A stretch of 64,000 nt of DNA from Aurantibacter sp042094015 (GTDB lineage Bacteria; Bacteroidota; Bacteroidia; Flavobacteriales; Flavobacteriaceae). This document shows, one piece after another, positions 44,748 through 52,683 of the stretch. A model generated the notes under the pieces. It was not told the DNA's origin. It saw only the letters and a list, made by a program, of their open reading frames with translations, and ran no database searches. The first letter of the stretch is position 1, and each line of letters begins with the position of its first letter. The translations under genes and the position numbers were made by a program. The stretch spans positions 1 through 64,000 of the forward strand of contig NZ_JBELDZ010000002.1 of NCBI RefSeq assembly GCF_042094015.1, written 5' to 3'.

Positions 44748-46565
44748 TTAATTGTTGTCTTTAATTTCTAATTTTCCGTCTCCTATATTAATTTTTAAAT
44801 TAGTAGAGTTGGATTTTACGCCACTGCTATCTATAACTAATTCTAAATTATCTTTTTGGGTTTTTATTCCATCAGAATTAATAATTAGTTTTCCTTTTTC
44901 TCCATTAATATTTACATCAATTTCAAAATCTTCATCATTATCATCTTTATTATCACAATCGTTACAGATTAATTCATTTTTGTCCATAATTAAAAACTGT
45001 TCGTCTTTATTAGATGATAAGTAATTATACTCGTAAGTGTTTTCATCTAAGTAAATAGTTGTTCCAACTGGAAGATATAAGGTAACTTCAACTTTCTGGT
45101 CTTTTGGTGTTGCATTATTAGTTATTAAAAAATAATTATTTAATAATAATTCTTTGTCATTAATAATGTAGTTGTAATTTATGTTTTCTGCTCTTAATTT
45201 TGCAGTATCATAATCAAAGCCTCTTGCAGAATTTACTACTTTAATTTTAGCAATAGAATCTCTAGTTGGTTTAATATTTAATCTAATGTTCTGAGAATAT
45301 AATTCGCGTTCATCAAACTCATTAATTACATGGCTAATACCATTTCGTCTTGTAAAACGTTCCGTGTAATTTTCATTATAAACCATTGCAACATTTAACG
45401 TGTCGTTTTTTGTAATATTATATAAGGTTTCTGATGTTGTAATGGTTGCTTTTTCTTGGTAACTCATGCCTTGATTAATTCCTAAATAAATTAAAGCAAT
45501 TAAAGAAAGTAGCCAAATTCCTAACAATCCAAATTTTGCAGGTCTTCCAATAGATTTTAGATTATTTACTACTATTTTTAGTCCTAAGTAGAAAATAAAG
45601 AAGCCCATAATACCTACAAATAAGAATACAATTAATGAGATTAACCAAATTGGAATACCAGCATTATAAGATAGGTCTAGGAAATCTAAACCTGGCATAT
45701 TTATGCCATCGGCAATTCCTAATGTTAAAACACTTACTGCAGTTCCAATAAACATTGAAATACCGGTAATCATTAATATTACACCTATAAATTTTGCAAA
45801 AAGCTTTACAAAAAACATAACAATATCACTAATACCATCAAAGAATGAAGTCGTTGTAGCTTTTAAATTAGAATTATCTTTTACGTTTTTAACGGATGAA
45901 CTTACTGCATCTGTAACGTTATCGAATCCTTCTTTAAATTTATCGCCATGTTTTTGAAAATCTACATTTTTTAGATTTTCTGAAACACCATCAAATCCAT
46001 CTCTAATTTTTTTTTCTATGTTAGAGATATTAATTGGATCACCAGTCATTTGTAATTTATCTGTTGTGGTTTTAGCCTCAGGAACAAAAATCCATAATAG
46101 AATATAAATTAAAATACCAGTACCAAGACCAAAAATCAATAGTAACCATATTAGTCTAATCCAAATAGCGTTTATTCCTAAGTAATGACCTAAACCAGAA
46201 GAAACACCACTTACATAAGAGTTTTCTGTGTCTCTAAAAAGTTTTTTAATACTAGAAGAACGTTTTTGGGTTGATTGTGGTTCGTCCTCAAAAATATCGT
46301 CGTCTACCAAATAATCTTCAGGTTGCCCCATAATGGTAATAACTTCGTCTACTTCTTTAGAACCAATAACTTGATTGCTAGTTTTTACACGTTCTGTAAA
46401 AAGTTCAGCAATTCTAGCTTCAATATCACTAACAATTTCAGACCTACCTTGAGAATCTGTAAACGAACGCTTAATAGCATTTAAATAGCGTTGTAGTTTA
46501 AGGTATGCTTCTTCATCTATATGAAAAAATAACCCGGCTAAATTTATGTTTACTGTCTTATTCAT
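44748..46565 (-). CDS. PspC domain membrane protein
   Basis: A 605-residue inner-membrane protein. Residues 1-95 form a cytoplasmic domain (MNKTVNINLAGLFFHIDEEAYLKLQRYL, AELFTERV) seen in Bacteroidota PspC proteins. The PspC domain is at about 108-175 (SVSGVSSGLGHYLGINAIWIRLIWLLL). Three further transmembrane helices follow (about 255-355), then a periplasmic beta-rich domain similar to DUF2807, ending in repeated short strands (KLIINSDGIKTQKDNLELVIDSSGVKSNS). It probably senses or counters envelope stress. It overlaps the PadR gene by 8 bases, so both are on one transcript. Confidence 0.9.
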   Translation of the reverse strand: MNKTVNINLAGLFFHIDEEAYLKLQRYLNAIKRSFTDSQGRSEIVSDIEARIAELFTERVKTSNQVIGSKEVDEVITIMGQPEDYLVDDDIFEDEPQSTQKRSSSIKKLFRDTENSYVSGVSSGLGHYLGINAIWIRLIWLLLIFGLGTGILIYILLWIFVPEAKTTTDKLQMTGDPINISNIEKKIRDGFDGVSENLKNVDFQKHGDKFKEGFDNVTDAVSSSVKNVKDNSNLKATTTSFFDGISDIVMFFVKLFAKFIGVILMITGISMFIGTAVSVLTLGIADGINMPGLDFLDLSYNAGIPIWLISLIVFLFVGIMGFFIFYLGLKIVVNNLKSIGRPAKFGLLGIWLLSLIALIYLGINQGMSYQEKATITTSETLYNITKNDTLNVAMVYNENYTERFTRRNGISHVINEFDERELYSQNIRLNIKPTRDSIAKIKVVNSARGFDYDTAKLRAENINYNYIINDKELLLNNYFLITNNATPKDQKVEVTLYLPVGTTIYLDENTYEYNYLSSNKDEQFLIMDKNELICNDCDNKDDNDEDFEIDVNINGEKGKLIINSDGIKTQKDNLELVIDSSGVKSNSTNLKINIGDGKLEIKDNN

Positions 46566-46902
46566 CTGTGGTCGTTTTAGTGCTTGTTACCATATTTACT
46601 GCGTGGCGTAATTCGTCCCAAGTTGTGGTTAATTCTTTTAAAAATAATTGTCCTGTTTCTGTGAGTCCATAATATTTACGTGGCGGACCAGAAGTAGATT
46701 CTTCCCATCTATAATTTAATAAACCGGCATTTTTTAATCTGGTTAATAATGGGTAAATAGTACCTTCTACTACTAATAATTTTGCGTCTTTTAGTGTGTT
46801 TAATATTTCAGCAACATATGCATCATCGTCTTTTAATACAGACAAAATACAATATTCTAAAACACCTTTGCGCATTTGAGCTTTTGTGTTTTCTATTTTC
46901 AT
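46558..46902 (-). CDS. PadR family transcriptional regulator
   Basis: A 114-residue winged-helix regulator: MRKGVLEYCILSVLKDDDAYVAEILNTLKDAKLLVVEGTIYPLLTRLKNAGLLNYRWEESTSGPPRKYYGLTETG is the full PadR domain. The C-terminal dimer helix is short. PadR proteins usually repress their own operon and release it on a ligand or envelope signal. Here the probable operon is DUF4870-PadR-PspC, with a candidate operator repeat at 47440-47469 upstream. Confidence 0.94.
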   Translation of the reverse strand: MKIENTKAQMRKGVLEYCILSVLKDDDAYVAEILNTLKDAKLLVVEGTIYPLLTRLKNAGLLNYRWEESTSGPPRKYYGLTETGQLFLKELTTTWDELRHAVNMVTSTKTTTDE

Positions 46903-46946
46903 GTTTGTGTTGTGTTTATGTTTTTCATGAGTTTGTCTTTTTAGAC

Positions 46947-47393
46947 TTACTTAATAAAATTAATAGTTAATGGATACTTATAATTTTGACCATCTCTAGC
47001 TTTTATACTTGCTAATAGAATAAAAATTAGTTCTAAAATAAATCCTACAACTGCTAATCCGCCTAATGCGCCACAAATATAGAGTAGAGGCGAAGGTTTG
47101 GTTGCATTTATAGTAATATTGTTAAATGTATTAATGTCTAGAAAATCAAAATGACTAAATAAGCCAAATACAAAAAACGGAACTGTAATTAAGCCAATTA
47201 TTAGCGCATAAATTAAAATGCTCATTTGGAAATTTATGGCTTGCTTTCCATGATGATCTATATAGTCAGATTTATCTTTATTTAAACTCCATAATACTAT
47301 TGGAGCTATAAAATTTCCAAACGGAAAAATAAAACGTGTAAACGTAGATAAATGAATAAATGTAGCTATGTTTCTTTGATGTGTTGTAATCAT
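46947..47393 (-). CDS. DUF4870 membrane protein
   Basis: A 148-residue protein with about four hydrophobic segments. It opens TTHQRNIATFIHLSTFTRFIFPFGNFIAPIVLW, then DHHGKQAINFQMSILIYALII and LICGALGGLAVVGFILELIFILLAS-like helices, as in DUF4870 (Tic20-like). The function is unknown. It is the first gene of the PadR/PspC group, 44 bases upstream of padR. A TATCTTTG box lies 29 bases before its ATG. Confidence 0.88.
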   Translation of the reverse strand: MITTHQRNIATFIHLSTFTRFIFPFGNFIAPIVLWSLNKDKSDYIDHHGKQAINFQMSILIYALIIGLITVPFFVFGLFSHFDFLDINTFNNITINATKPSPLLYICGALGGLAVVGFILELIFILLASIKARDGQNYKYPLTINFIK

Positions 47394-47422
47394 TTTTTAA
47401 AATTATATAATAGTATCCTATG

Positions 47423-47430
47423 CAAAGATA
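47423..47430 (-). promoter_or_regulatory. Bacteroidota -7 box TATCTTTG for the DUF4870-PadR-PspC group
   Basis: TATCTTTG on the minus strand fits TAnnTTTG. A TTG about 21 bases upstream lies inside the repeated TATTGCATAATA motif, so a repressor bound there could block transcription. Confidence 0.55.
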
Positions 47431-47439
47431 AGTTTAAAA

Positions 47440-47469
47440 AAAGGTATTATGCAATACAAAGTACTAAAA
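47440..47469. repeat. 30-base direct repeat, copy 1, candidate PadR operator
   Basis: A 30-base block around the imperfect palindrome TATTATGCAATA lies just upstream of the DUF4870 promoter. An identical copy is at 47631-47660 across the assembly gap. Confidence 0.5.
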
Positions 47470-47614
47470 ATTAACAAAAAATTAACATTTAAAGAAGCCA
47501 ACATAATCATTCAATCTTCTGTTTTTTAGTTAATTAGGTGTTTTGTGTAGAGAGTTGGACGAGAGAGTAATATAAAATAGGAAGTTTGCTTTTATCAAGC
47601 TATTTAGACTTTTT

Positions 47615-47624
47615 NNNNNNNNNN
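47615..47624. other. Assembly gap (10 N)
   Basis: Ten N bases. The 334 bases between 47394 and 47727 hold no gene. They contain two copies of a 30-base repeat on either side of this gap and an unremarkable A/T-rich stretch (47500-47614). The gap size may be nominal. Confidence 0.95.
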
Positions 47625-47630
47625 CTATTG

Positions 47631-47660
47631 AAAGGTATTATGCAATACAAAGTACTAAAA
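47631..47660. repeat. 30-base direct repeat, copy 2
   Basis: Identical to 47440-47469, 67 bases upstream of the DUF4442 gene. It may be a second operator, or a repeat end used to join contigs. Confidence 0.5.
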
Positions 47661-47727
47661 TTTAACATTTTGTTAACATTTACAAAGTCGTTTATTTTGA
47701 TTAATTTAGCTAAAAATCAAAATATAA

Positions 47728-48183
47728 ATGAAGCTAACACCAAGTAAACTCAATAGTTTTACCGCAATAAAATTACCATCGGCATTTTTATGTGGCGTAC
47801 GTACTAAAGTTTTAAATAATAAACAATGTATTACAACAGTAAAGCACAGATGGATAAATCAAAATCCTTTTAAATCTATGTTTTGGGCTGTTCAAGGTAT
47901 GGCAGCAGAGTTTTCTACTGGTGCATTAATGATAGCTAAAATCCAAGAAAGTGGTAAAAAAGTATCTATGTTAGTGACTTCTAATAATGCTACATTTACT
48001 AAAAAAGCAACAGGAAAAATTACGTTTACGTGTAATGATGGTTTAAAAGCTAGTGAGATTCTAGAAAAAGCAATTTCTACAGGTGAAGGACAAACTTTTT
48101 GGATGAAATCTGTTGGAACAAACGAAGCTGGCGTAATAGTGTCAACTTTTAATTTTGAATGGTCTGTTAAAGAGAAGAGCTAA
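47728..48183 (+). CDS. DUF4442 family hotdog-fold protein
   Basis: A 151-residue cytoplasmic protein with the DUF4442 pattern: PSAFLCGVRTKVLNNKQCITTVKHRWINQNPFKSMFWAVQGMAAEFSTGALMI, related to PaaI-like thioesterases. The typical catalytic Asp/Glu of hotdog thioesterases is not certain. A function in lipid or acyl-CoA metabolism is possible. It is followed after 88 bases by the AIM24 gene. Confidence 0.85.
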   Translation: MKLTPSKLNSFTAIKLPSAFLCGVRTKVLNNKQCITTVKHRWINQNPFKSMFWAVQGMAAEFSTGALMIAKIQESGKKVSMLVTSNNATFTKKATGKITFTCNDGLKASEILEKAISTGEGQTFWMKSVGTNEAGVIVSTFNFEWSVKEKS

Positions 48184-48271
48184 TATGTAGTATAAAAAAA
48201 ATAAATCATTCTAGCAACTGTAACAAATTTCTGATTTAAACTACATATAAATTGAACTAAAAACTTTATAA

Positions 48272-49069
48272 ATGAACGCACACGAAATAGATTACGAAAT
48301 TTTTGGAGAGGAAATGCAATATGTAGAAATAGAACTAGATCCACAAGAAGCTGTTATAGCAGAATCTGGAAGTTTTATGATGATGGATGATGGTATTAAA
48401 ATGGAAACCCTTTTTGGCGATGGTTCTCAAAAAGACTCTGGATTTTTAGGAAAAATTCTTGGTGCAGGAAAAAGAATTCTTACTGGCGAAAGTTTATTTA
48501 TGACTGCTTTTTACAATAATATAGTAGGAAAACGTAAAATATCTTTTGCATCGCCTTATCCAGGGAAAATTGTACCTATAGATTTAACAGAATACAATGG
48601 GAAATTTATTTGTCAGAAAGATGCCTTTTTATGTGCAGCAAAAGGCGTTAGTATTGGTGTAGAGTTTAGTAAAAAAATTGGTCGTGGGCTTTTTGGAGGC
48701 GAAGGATTTATAATGCAAAAATTAGAAGGCAATGGAATGTCTTTTGTTCATGCTGGTGGAACTTTAGCGAGAAAAGAACTTAAGTCCGGAGAAGTTTTAC
48801 GTGTAGATACAGGCTGTATTGTTGGATTTACTCAAACCGTAAATTATGATATAGAGTTTGTTGGCGGAATAAAAAATACCGTTTTTGGTGGCGAAGGATT
48901 ATTTTTTGCAACACTTGAAGGTCCAGGAATAGTTTATATACAATCTTTACCTTTTAGTAGATTAGCAGGACGCGTTTTAGCAAGTTTACCTAGAGGAGGA
49001 AACAGTAAAGGCGAAGGTAGTATTTTAGGAGGTTTAGGAAACCTTTTAGATGGTGATAATAAGTTTTAG
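48272..49069 (+). CDS. AIM24 family protein (TIGR00266)
   Basis: A 265-residue protein rich in Gly and beta strands: MQYVEIELDPQEAVIAESGSFMMMDDGI, LFMTAFYNN, KIVPIDLTEYNGKFICQKDAFLCAAKGV, GEGFIMQKLEGNGMSFVHAGGTL, GEVLRVDTGCIVGFT, all AIM24/TIGR00266 hallmarks of a double-stranded beta-helix. The bacterial function is not established. The length is normal and no signal peptide is present. Confidence 0.92.
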   Translation: MNAHEIDYEIFGEEMQYVEIELDPQEAVIAESGSFMMMDDGIKMETLFGDGSQKDSGFLGKILGAGKRILTGESLFMTAFYNNIVGKRKISFASPYPGKIVPIDLTEYNGKFICQKDAFLCAAKGVSIGVEFSKKIGRGLFGGEGFIMQKLEGNGMSFVHAGGTLARKELKSGEVLRVDTGCIVGFTQTVNYDIEFVGGIKNTVFGGEGLFFATLEGPGIVYIQSLPFSRLAGRVLASLPRGGNSKGEGSILGGLGNLLDGDNKF

Positions 49070-49197
49070 TTAATAACTTTGTTAATATTGTATTAAAGTC
49101 GCAATAAAAAGACTATAATTTTTATTATCTTTAAATCTGAATAATATAAAACAAATTGCTTATAGTTTAAAAACTACTTTAACTAAATCTATTAATT

Positions 49198-49392
49198 ATG
49201 GCAAGAGCAATGTTTGAGTACACTAAAACCGTACTCAATAAAGTAAGTTTTGATGCTAATTTATTTTGTAAAGAAGTAGAAAAAGCCTTAAAAAGATTAC
49301 TTCCTTACGAGATTGAAGAACTTAAAATATTTATTCAATCTTTAGCAATAAAAAATCCAGAATTAGGTCAATGCTTACTTCAATTAAAATAA
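49198..49392 (+). CDS. Small conserved helical protein, 64 aa
   Basis: A 64-residue protein MARAMFEYTKTVLNKVSFD..LGQCLLQLK, predicted wholly helical with two Cys. I believe similar short proteins occur in other Flavobacteriaceae, but I cannot name a family. A near-consensus TATCTTTA lies about 70 bases upstream, and a good terminator follows, so it is probably a single-gene unit. There is no membrane segment or DNA-binding motif. Confidence 0.75.
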   Translation: MARAMFEYTKTVLNKVSFDANLFCKEVEKALKRLLPYEIEELKIFIQSLAIKNPELGQCLLQLK

Positions 49393-49399
49393 ACAAAAC

Positions 49400-49426
49400 G
49401 CAACCATTAATTTGGTTGCTTTTTTT
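49400..49426 (+). terminator. Intrinsic terminator after the 64-aa gene
   Basis: GCAACCA (49400-49406) and TGGTTGC (49413-49419) form the stem, followed by seven T. Confidence 0.85.
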
Positions 49427-49448
49427 ATGCGTTTTTGATTTCTAGTTT

Positions 49449-49456
49449 TATATTTG
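49449..49456 (+). promoter_or_regulatory. Bacteroidota -7 box TATATTTG
   Basis: TATATTTG lies 16 bases before the proposed CTG start at 49473 and 85 bases before the GTG at 49542, which fits translation from the upstream codon. Confidence 0.55.
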
Positions 49457-49472
49457 TGTAAAATTTTTCACA

Positions 49473-49850
49473 CTGAAAAAATTAGCTGTCATACTTTTAT
49501 TTTTAGCATTTGCTATTAGGCCAATTTACTTTGTTGGTTACGTGGCATATTTTCAGTTGAATATAGATTATATAGTAGATACTTATTGTGTAAATAAAGA
49601 TGTTCCAGAATTGAAATGTAATGGAAAGTGTCATTTAACAAAACAACTTACAGTTACACCTACTAACTCAACAAATGAAACAGCAGTTCTAAATACTATT
49701 TCAGAAGCTTTTTATCCTTTGTACTTTCAAGAATTTACTTTAGAGAAGACTAAAGAACAGTATTTTGTTAGTGATAAACCTTTTTTTTATTACTCATTAA
49801 AAAATTACACTTCATTTCTTAATTGTAGTTTAAAGCCACCGCAAGTTTAG
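49473..49850 (+). CDS. Small Cys-containing membrane-anchored protein with apparent CTG start
   Basis: The frame from CTG at 49473 gives 125 residues with a clear N-terminal signal or anchor, (M)KKLAVILLFLAFAIRPIYFV. No in-frame ATG, GTG or TTG precedes the GTG at 49542. Starting at that GTG would remove the Lys-Lys and most of the hydrophobic segment. A TATATTTG box just upstream favours the CTG. The mature part has CVNKDVPELKCNGKCHL, with Cys/His suited to metal binding, near residues 41-57. The neighbour downstream is a Met/His-rich outer-membrane protein, so a copper or zinc role is possible but unproven. Confidence 0.65.
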   Translation: MKKLAVILLFLAFAIRPIYFVGYVAYFQLNIDYIVDTYCVNKDVPELKCNGKCHLTKQLTVTPTNSTNETAVLNTISEAFYPLYFQEFTLEKTKEQYFVSDKPFFYYSLKNYTSFLNCSLKPPQV

Positions 49851-49930
49851 TTTAACTTAAAAACATATAATTATTATGTAATTAAGGGTTTAGTAATCCT
49901 AAATCTAAAGTTTACATACAAAAAATTAAT

Positions 49931-49976
49931 GCCTTTTTGTATTTGAAAAGATTACGCTTTTTTCAAGTAGAGGCAC
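49931..49976 (+). promoter_or_regulatory. Two-step hairpin in the leader of the outer-membrane protein gene
   Basis: TGCCT (49931-49935) / AGGCA (49972-49976) encloses TTGAAAA (49944-49950) / TTTTCAA (49961-49967). It lies in the 181-base spacer before the gene at 50032. It may be a terminator remnant or a regulatory leader. Confidence 0.3.
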
Positions 49977-50031
49977 TATTTGTCTGTAAAATAATAAAAC
50001 TATTCACAATACAATAAATATTCATTATAAA

Positions 50032-51069
50032 ATGAAACATACCTTATACGCCTTATTTTTTATGGCTACAAGCCTTATTATGGCTCAAACTGAAACAACA
50101 AAAGATACAATAATAAATTATTCTGGGAGCAGACCAGATGGACATGCACCGATTTCTGTTATGGGAGATCATACTCACGGAAAAGGAGAGTTTATGTTGT
50201 CTTATAAATTTATGCAAATGAATATGGAAGACATTTTAGTAGGAAACAATAATGCTTCTTCAGAATCTTTATTAATGCCAAATGGAGGAGCTTATATGGT
50301 AACACCATTAAATATGCCAATGCAGATGCATATGTTTGGTGCAATGTATGCACCAAGTAATAATACAACATTATATGTAATGGCCAATTATATGTCTATG
50401 GAAATGGATCATATTACAGCTATGAATATGTCTTTTACAACAAAATCTTCTGGATTAGGAGATACTAAGGTTGGTATTTTATATAATTTTTGGAAAAAGA
50501 AACGTAGTAAAATTCACGGAAATTTTGGTTTGTCATTACCTACGGGTAGTATAGATAATGAAGATGTTACACCAGCATCTGGAGGAAACAATGTTATTTT
50601 ACCTTATCCAATGCAAACTGGAAGTGGTACCATAGATTTAGATTTAGGTGCTACTTATTTAACACAAGGTGATGTATGGTCTTTTGGTTCTCAGCTAAAA
50701 GGCTTAATTAGAGTAGATGAAAACAATAATGGTTATACATTAGGTAATCGTTATAGTTTAAACAATTGGTTTGCTGTTAAGGCTAATAATTGGATTAGTT
50801 TTTCTGCACGTTTAGAAGGTGTTTTTGTAGAAGGTATTAAAAGTGCTAATCCAGATTTAAACCCAAATATGATTATTACGGCAAACACGTCTAATTCTGG
50901 TGGAGAGTTTATAAACTCTGGTTTAGGAGTTAATTTTTATGTGCCAAAAGGACCATTTAAAAACCTACGCTTAGGTTTAGAATATGCAGAACCTTTATTT
51001 CAAAATGTAAATGGAATTCAATTAAAAACCGAAGAAACATTTACTGCTGGATTACAGTATGCATTTTAA
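50032..51069 (+). CDS. Met/His-rich outer-membrane beta-barrel protein (Phenol_MetA_deg-like transporter)
   Basis: A 345-residue exported protein. Signal peptide KHTLYALFFMATSLIMAQ. The mature part alternates hydrophobic and polar residues in about 12-14 strands and ends with an aromatic, GLQYAF, as outer-membrane barrels do. Early residues are unusually rich in Met and His (PISVMGDHTHGKGEFML, FMQMNMED, MNMPMQMHMFGAMY). This suggests copper or other soft-metal handling. Similar proteins are annotated simply as transporter. Together with the upstream Cys-rich protein it may form a metal-linked pair; that is inference. Confidence 0.75.
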   Translation: MKHTLYALFFMATSLIMAQTETTKDTIINYSGSRPDGHAPISVMGDHTHGKGEFMLSYKFMQMNMEDILVGNNNASSESLLMPNGGAYMVTPLNMPMQMHMFGAMYAPSNNTTLYVMANYMSMEMDHITAMNMSFTTKSSGLGDTKVGILYNFWKKKRSKIHGNFGLSLPTGSIDNEDVTPASGGNNVILPYPMQTGSGTIDLDLGATYLTQGDVWSFGSQLKGLIRVDENNNGYTLGNRYSLNNWFAVKANNWISFSARLEGVFVEGIKSANPDLNPNMIITANTSNSGGEFINSGLGVNFYVPKGPFKNLRLGLEYAEPLFQNVNGIQLKTEETFTAGLQYAF

Positions 51070-51087
51070 CTTAGTTAAGTTCTAAAT

Positions 51088-51123
51088 AAAAAAAGGCAAC
51101 CTAATTAGGTTGTCTTTTTTTTA
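51088..51123. terminator. Bidirectional intrinsic terminator
   Basis: GGCAACCTAA (51095-51104) pairs with TTAGGTTGTC (51105-51114), flanked by A and T runs, between the barrel protein gene and oxyR, which converge. Confidence 0.85.
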
Positions 51124-51161
51124 CATCTTTTACTAAAGAGATATAATAAAGCTAAAGTTGA

Positions 51162-52103
51162 TTATTTTTTTGCTAAAGGACTAATTATTTGAACATTTTG
51201 AAACGCAATTGCACCTCTTACTACACCAGATATAGTGTCTCTTAAAGCTTCAATAATTTGCATTTTAAGCTCGGATTTATGATAAATAACACTGACTTCT
51301 CTTGCTGGAGACGGATCGTTGAAATAATGTAATTTTGCTTTTTGAACTTCGTTTAATTCTAATGTATGTAAGTATGGTAAAAGCGTCATTCCTAGACCTT
51401 CATTAGATAACTTAATTAGAGTTTCTATACTTCCACTTTCTAACTGAAATGTTTCGTCTTTTTTATTTTTAAAGACTTTGCATAAGTTAATTACACCATC
51501 TCTAAAACAATGTCCATCTTCTAATAGAAGCATATCTTCAAGATCCAAATCAGAAACATCTAATTTGGTTTTGCTTTTTAATCTATGATTTTCAGGAATA
51601 TAACCAACAAATGGTTCGTAATATAAAGGTCGTTCTTTTAAAGTGTCGCATTCTAAAGGCGTAGCTGCTATGGCAGCATCTAAATGTCCATCGTTTAAAC
51701 GCGAAATAATTTCCTCTGTGGTTAATTCTTCAATTTTAAGTTTAACTTTTGGATATTTTTTAATAAAGTTTTTTAGAAACATTGGTAATAAAGTAGGCAT
51801 AACCGTTGGGATAATCCCTAATTTAAATTCGCCACCTATAAATCCTTTTTGCTGATCTACAATATCTTGAATTCTATAAGATTCATTTACAATGTTTCTA
51901 GCTTGTGCTACTATACGCTTACCAACTTCAGTTAATTCTATAGGCTTTTTACTTCTGTCAAAAATTAAAATATCTAATTGATCTTCTAATTTTTGAATTT
52001 GCATACTTAATGTAGGTTGAGTAACAAACCTATGTTCTGCTGCTTTTGTGAAGTTTTGATGTTCTGCAACAGCTAATACGTATTCGAGCTGTGTAATCGT
52101 CAT
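51162..52103 (-). CDS. oxyR: Hydrogen peroxide-sensing LysR-type regulator
   Basis: A 313-residue LysR regulator. The N-terminal HTH is MTITQLEYVLAVAEHQNFTKAAEHRFVTQPTLSMQIQKLE. In the effector domain, LLEDGHCFRDGVINLCK places Cys at 199 and 208, the same numbers as the redox pair of E. coli OxyR. It should form a disulfide on peroxide and activate defence genes. It is divergent from dps, a classical OxyR target, with 102 bases between starts, including a candidate operator at 52108-52122. Confidence 0.93.
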   Translation of the reverse strand: MTITQLEYVLAVAEHQNFTKAAEHRFVTQPTLSMQIQKLEDQLDILIFDRSKKPIELTEVGKRIVAQARNIVNESYRIQDIVDQQKGFIGGEFKLGIIPTVMPTLLPMFLKNFIKKYPKVKLKIEELTTEEIISRLNDGHLDAAIAATPLECDTLKERPLYYEPFVGYIPENHRLKSKTKLDVSDLDLEDMLLLEDGHCFRDGVINLCKVFKNKKDETFQLESGSIETLIKLSNEGLGMTLLPYLHTLELNEVQKAKLHYFNDPSPAREVSVIYHKSELKMQIIEALRDTISGVVRGAIAFQNVQIISPLAKK

Positions 52104-52107
52104 AATA

Positions 52108-52122
52108 ATAGTTTTAGACTAT
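52108..52122. promoter_or_regulatory. Candidate OxyR half-operator ATAG-N7-CTAT
   Basis: ATAGTTTTAGACTAT matches one half of the E. coli OxyR consensus (ATAG-N7-CTAT twice). It lies in the oxyR-dps divergent region, 5 bases from the oxyR start. The second half is not recognisable at the expected spacing. Confidence 0.45.
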
Positions 52123-52175
52123 AAAAATATAAAAACTATCAATAAAACTTATATTAAATTGATTTTATTTTAAAG

Positions 52176-52183
52176 TAAATTTG
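52176..52183 (+). promoter_or_regulatory. Bacteroidota -7 box TAAATTTG for dps
   Basis: TAAATTTG fits TAnnTTTG and ends 22 bases before the dps ATG. Confidence 0.5.
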
Positions 52184-52205
52184 AATAACTTTTAAATAAA
52201 TAGAT

Positions 52206-52676
52206 ATGCAATTAAATAAAATAGGATTAAACCCAGAAAAAGCAAAAGATATTTCTAATCAGTTAAACGAATTATTATCTAATTTTCAGATTTATTATCA
52301 AAATCTAAGAGGTATTCATTGGAATATAAAAGGAAATAATTTTTTTGACTTACATGTTAAGTTTGAAGAGTTATATACAGATGCAAATATGAAAGTTGAT
52401 TTAATTGCTGAGCGTATTTTAACACTTTCTAATACGCCTTTACATACGTTTCAAGATTACATCTCTCATTCTAAAGTTCCAGTTGGAAAAAATGTAAGTA
52501 ACGATGTTGATGCTGTAAAATTAATTGTAACCTCTTTAAGTGAATTATTAAAATTAGAACGTACTATTTTAGCTGAAGCTGGCGATGCTAACGATGAAGG
52601 AACAAACTCAATGATGAGCGATTTTATTGCTGAACAAGAAAAAACCGTTTGGATGATGAATGCTTGGTTGGGATAA
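52206..52676 (+). CDS. dps: Dps family DNA-protecting ferritin-like protein
   Basis: A 156-residue four-helix protein. It forms a 12-mer that oxidises and stores iron with peroxide. The ferroxidase ligands are visible: His38 (RGIHWN), His50, Asp65 and Glu69 (DLIAERI). The length and the C-terminal EQEKTVWMMNAWLG are typical. It has no long basic N-terminal tail, so direct DNA binding may be weak. Position opposite oxyR implies peroxide induction. Confidence 0.94.
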   Translation: MQLNKIGLNPEKAKDISNQLNELLSNFQIYYQNLRGIHWNIKGNNFFDLHVKFEELYTDANMKVDLIAERILTLSNTPLHTFQDYISHSKVPVGKNVSNDVDAVKLIVTSLSELLKLERTILAEAGDANDEGTNSMMSDFIAEQEKTVWMMNAWLG

Positions 52677-52683
52677 GATAACT

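Noticed and set aside
47500..47627. Possible insertion sequence at the N run
   Set aside because: No terminal inverted repeats or transposase fragment are visible beside the gap; only a 30-base direct repeat.
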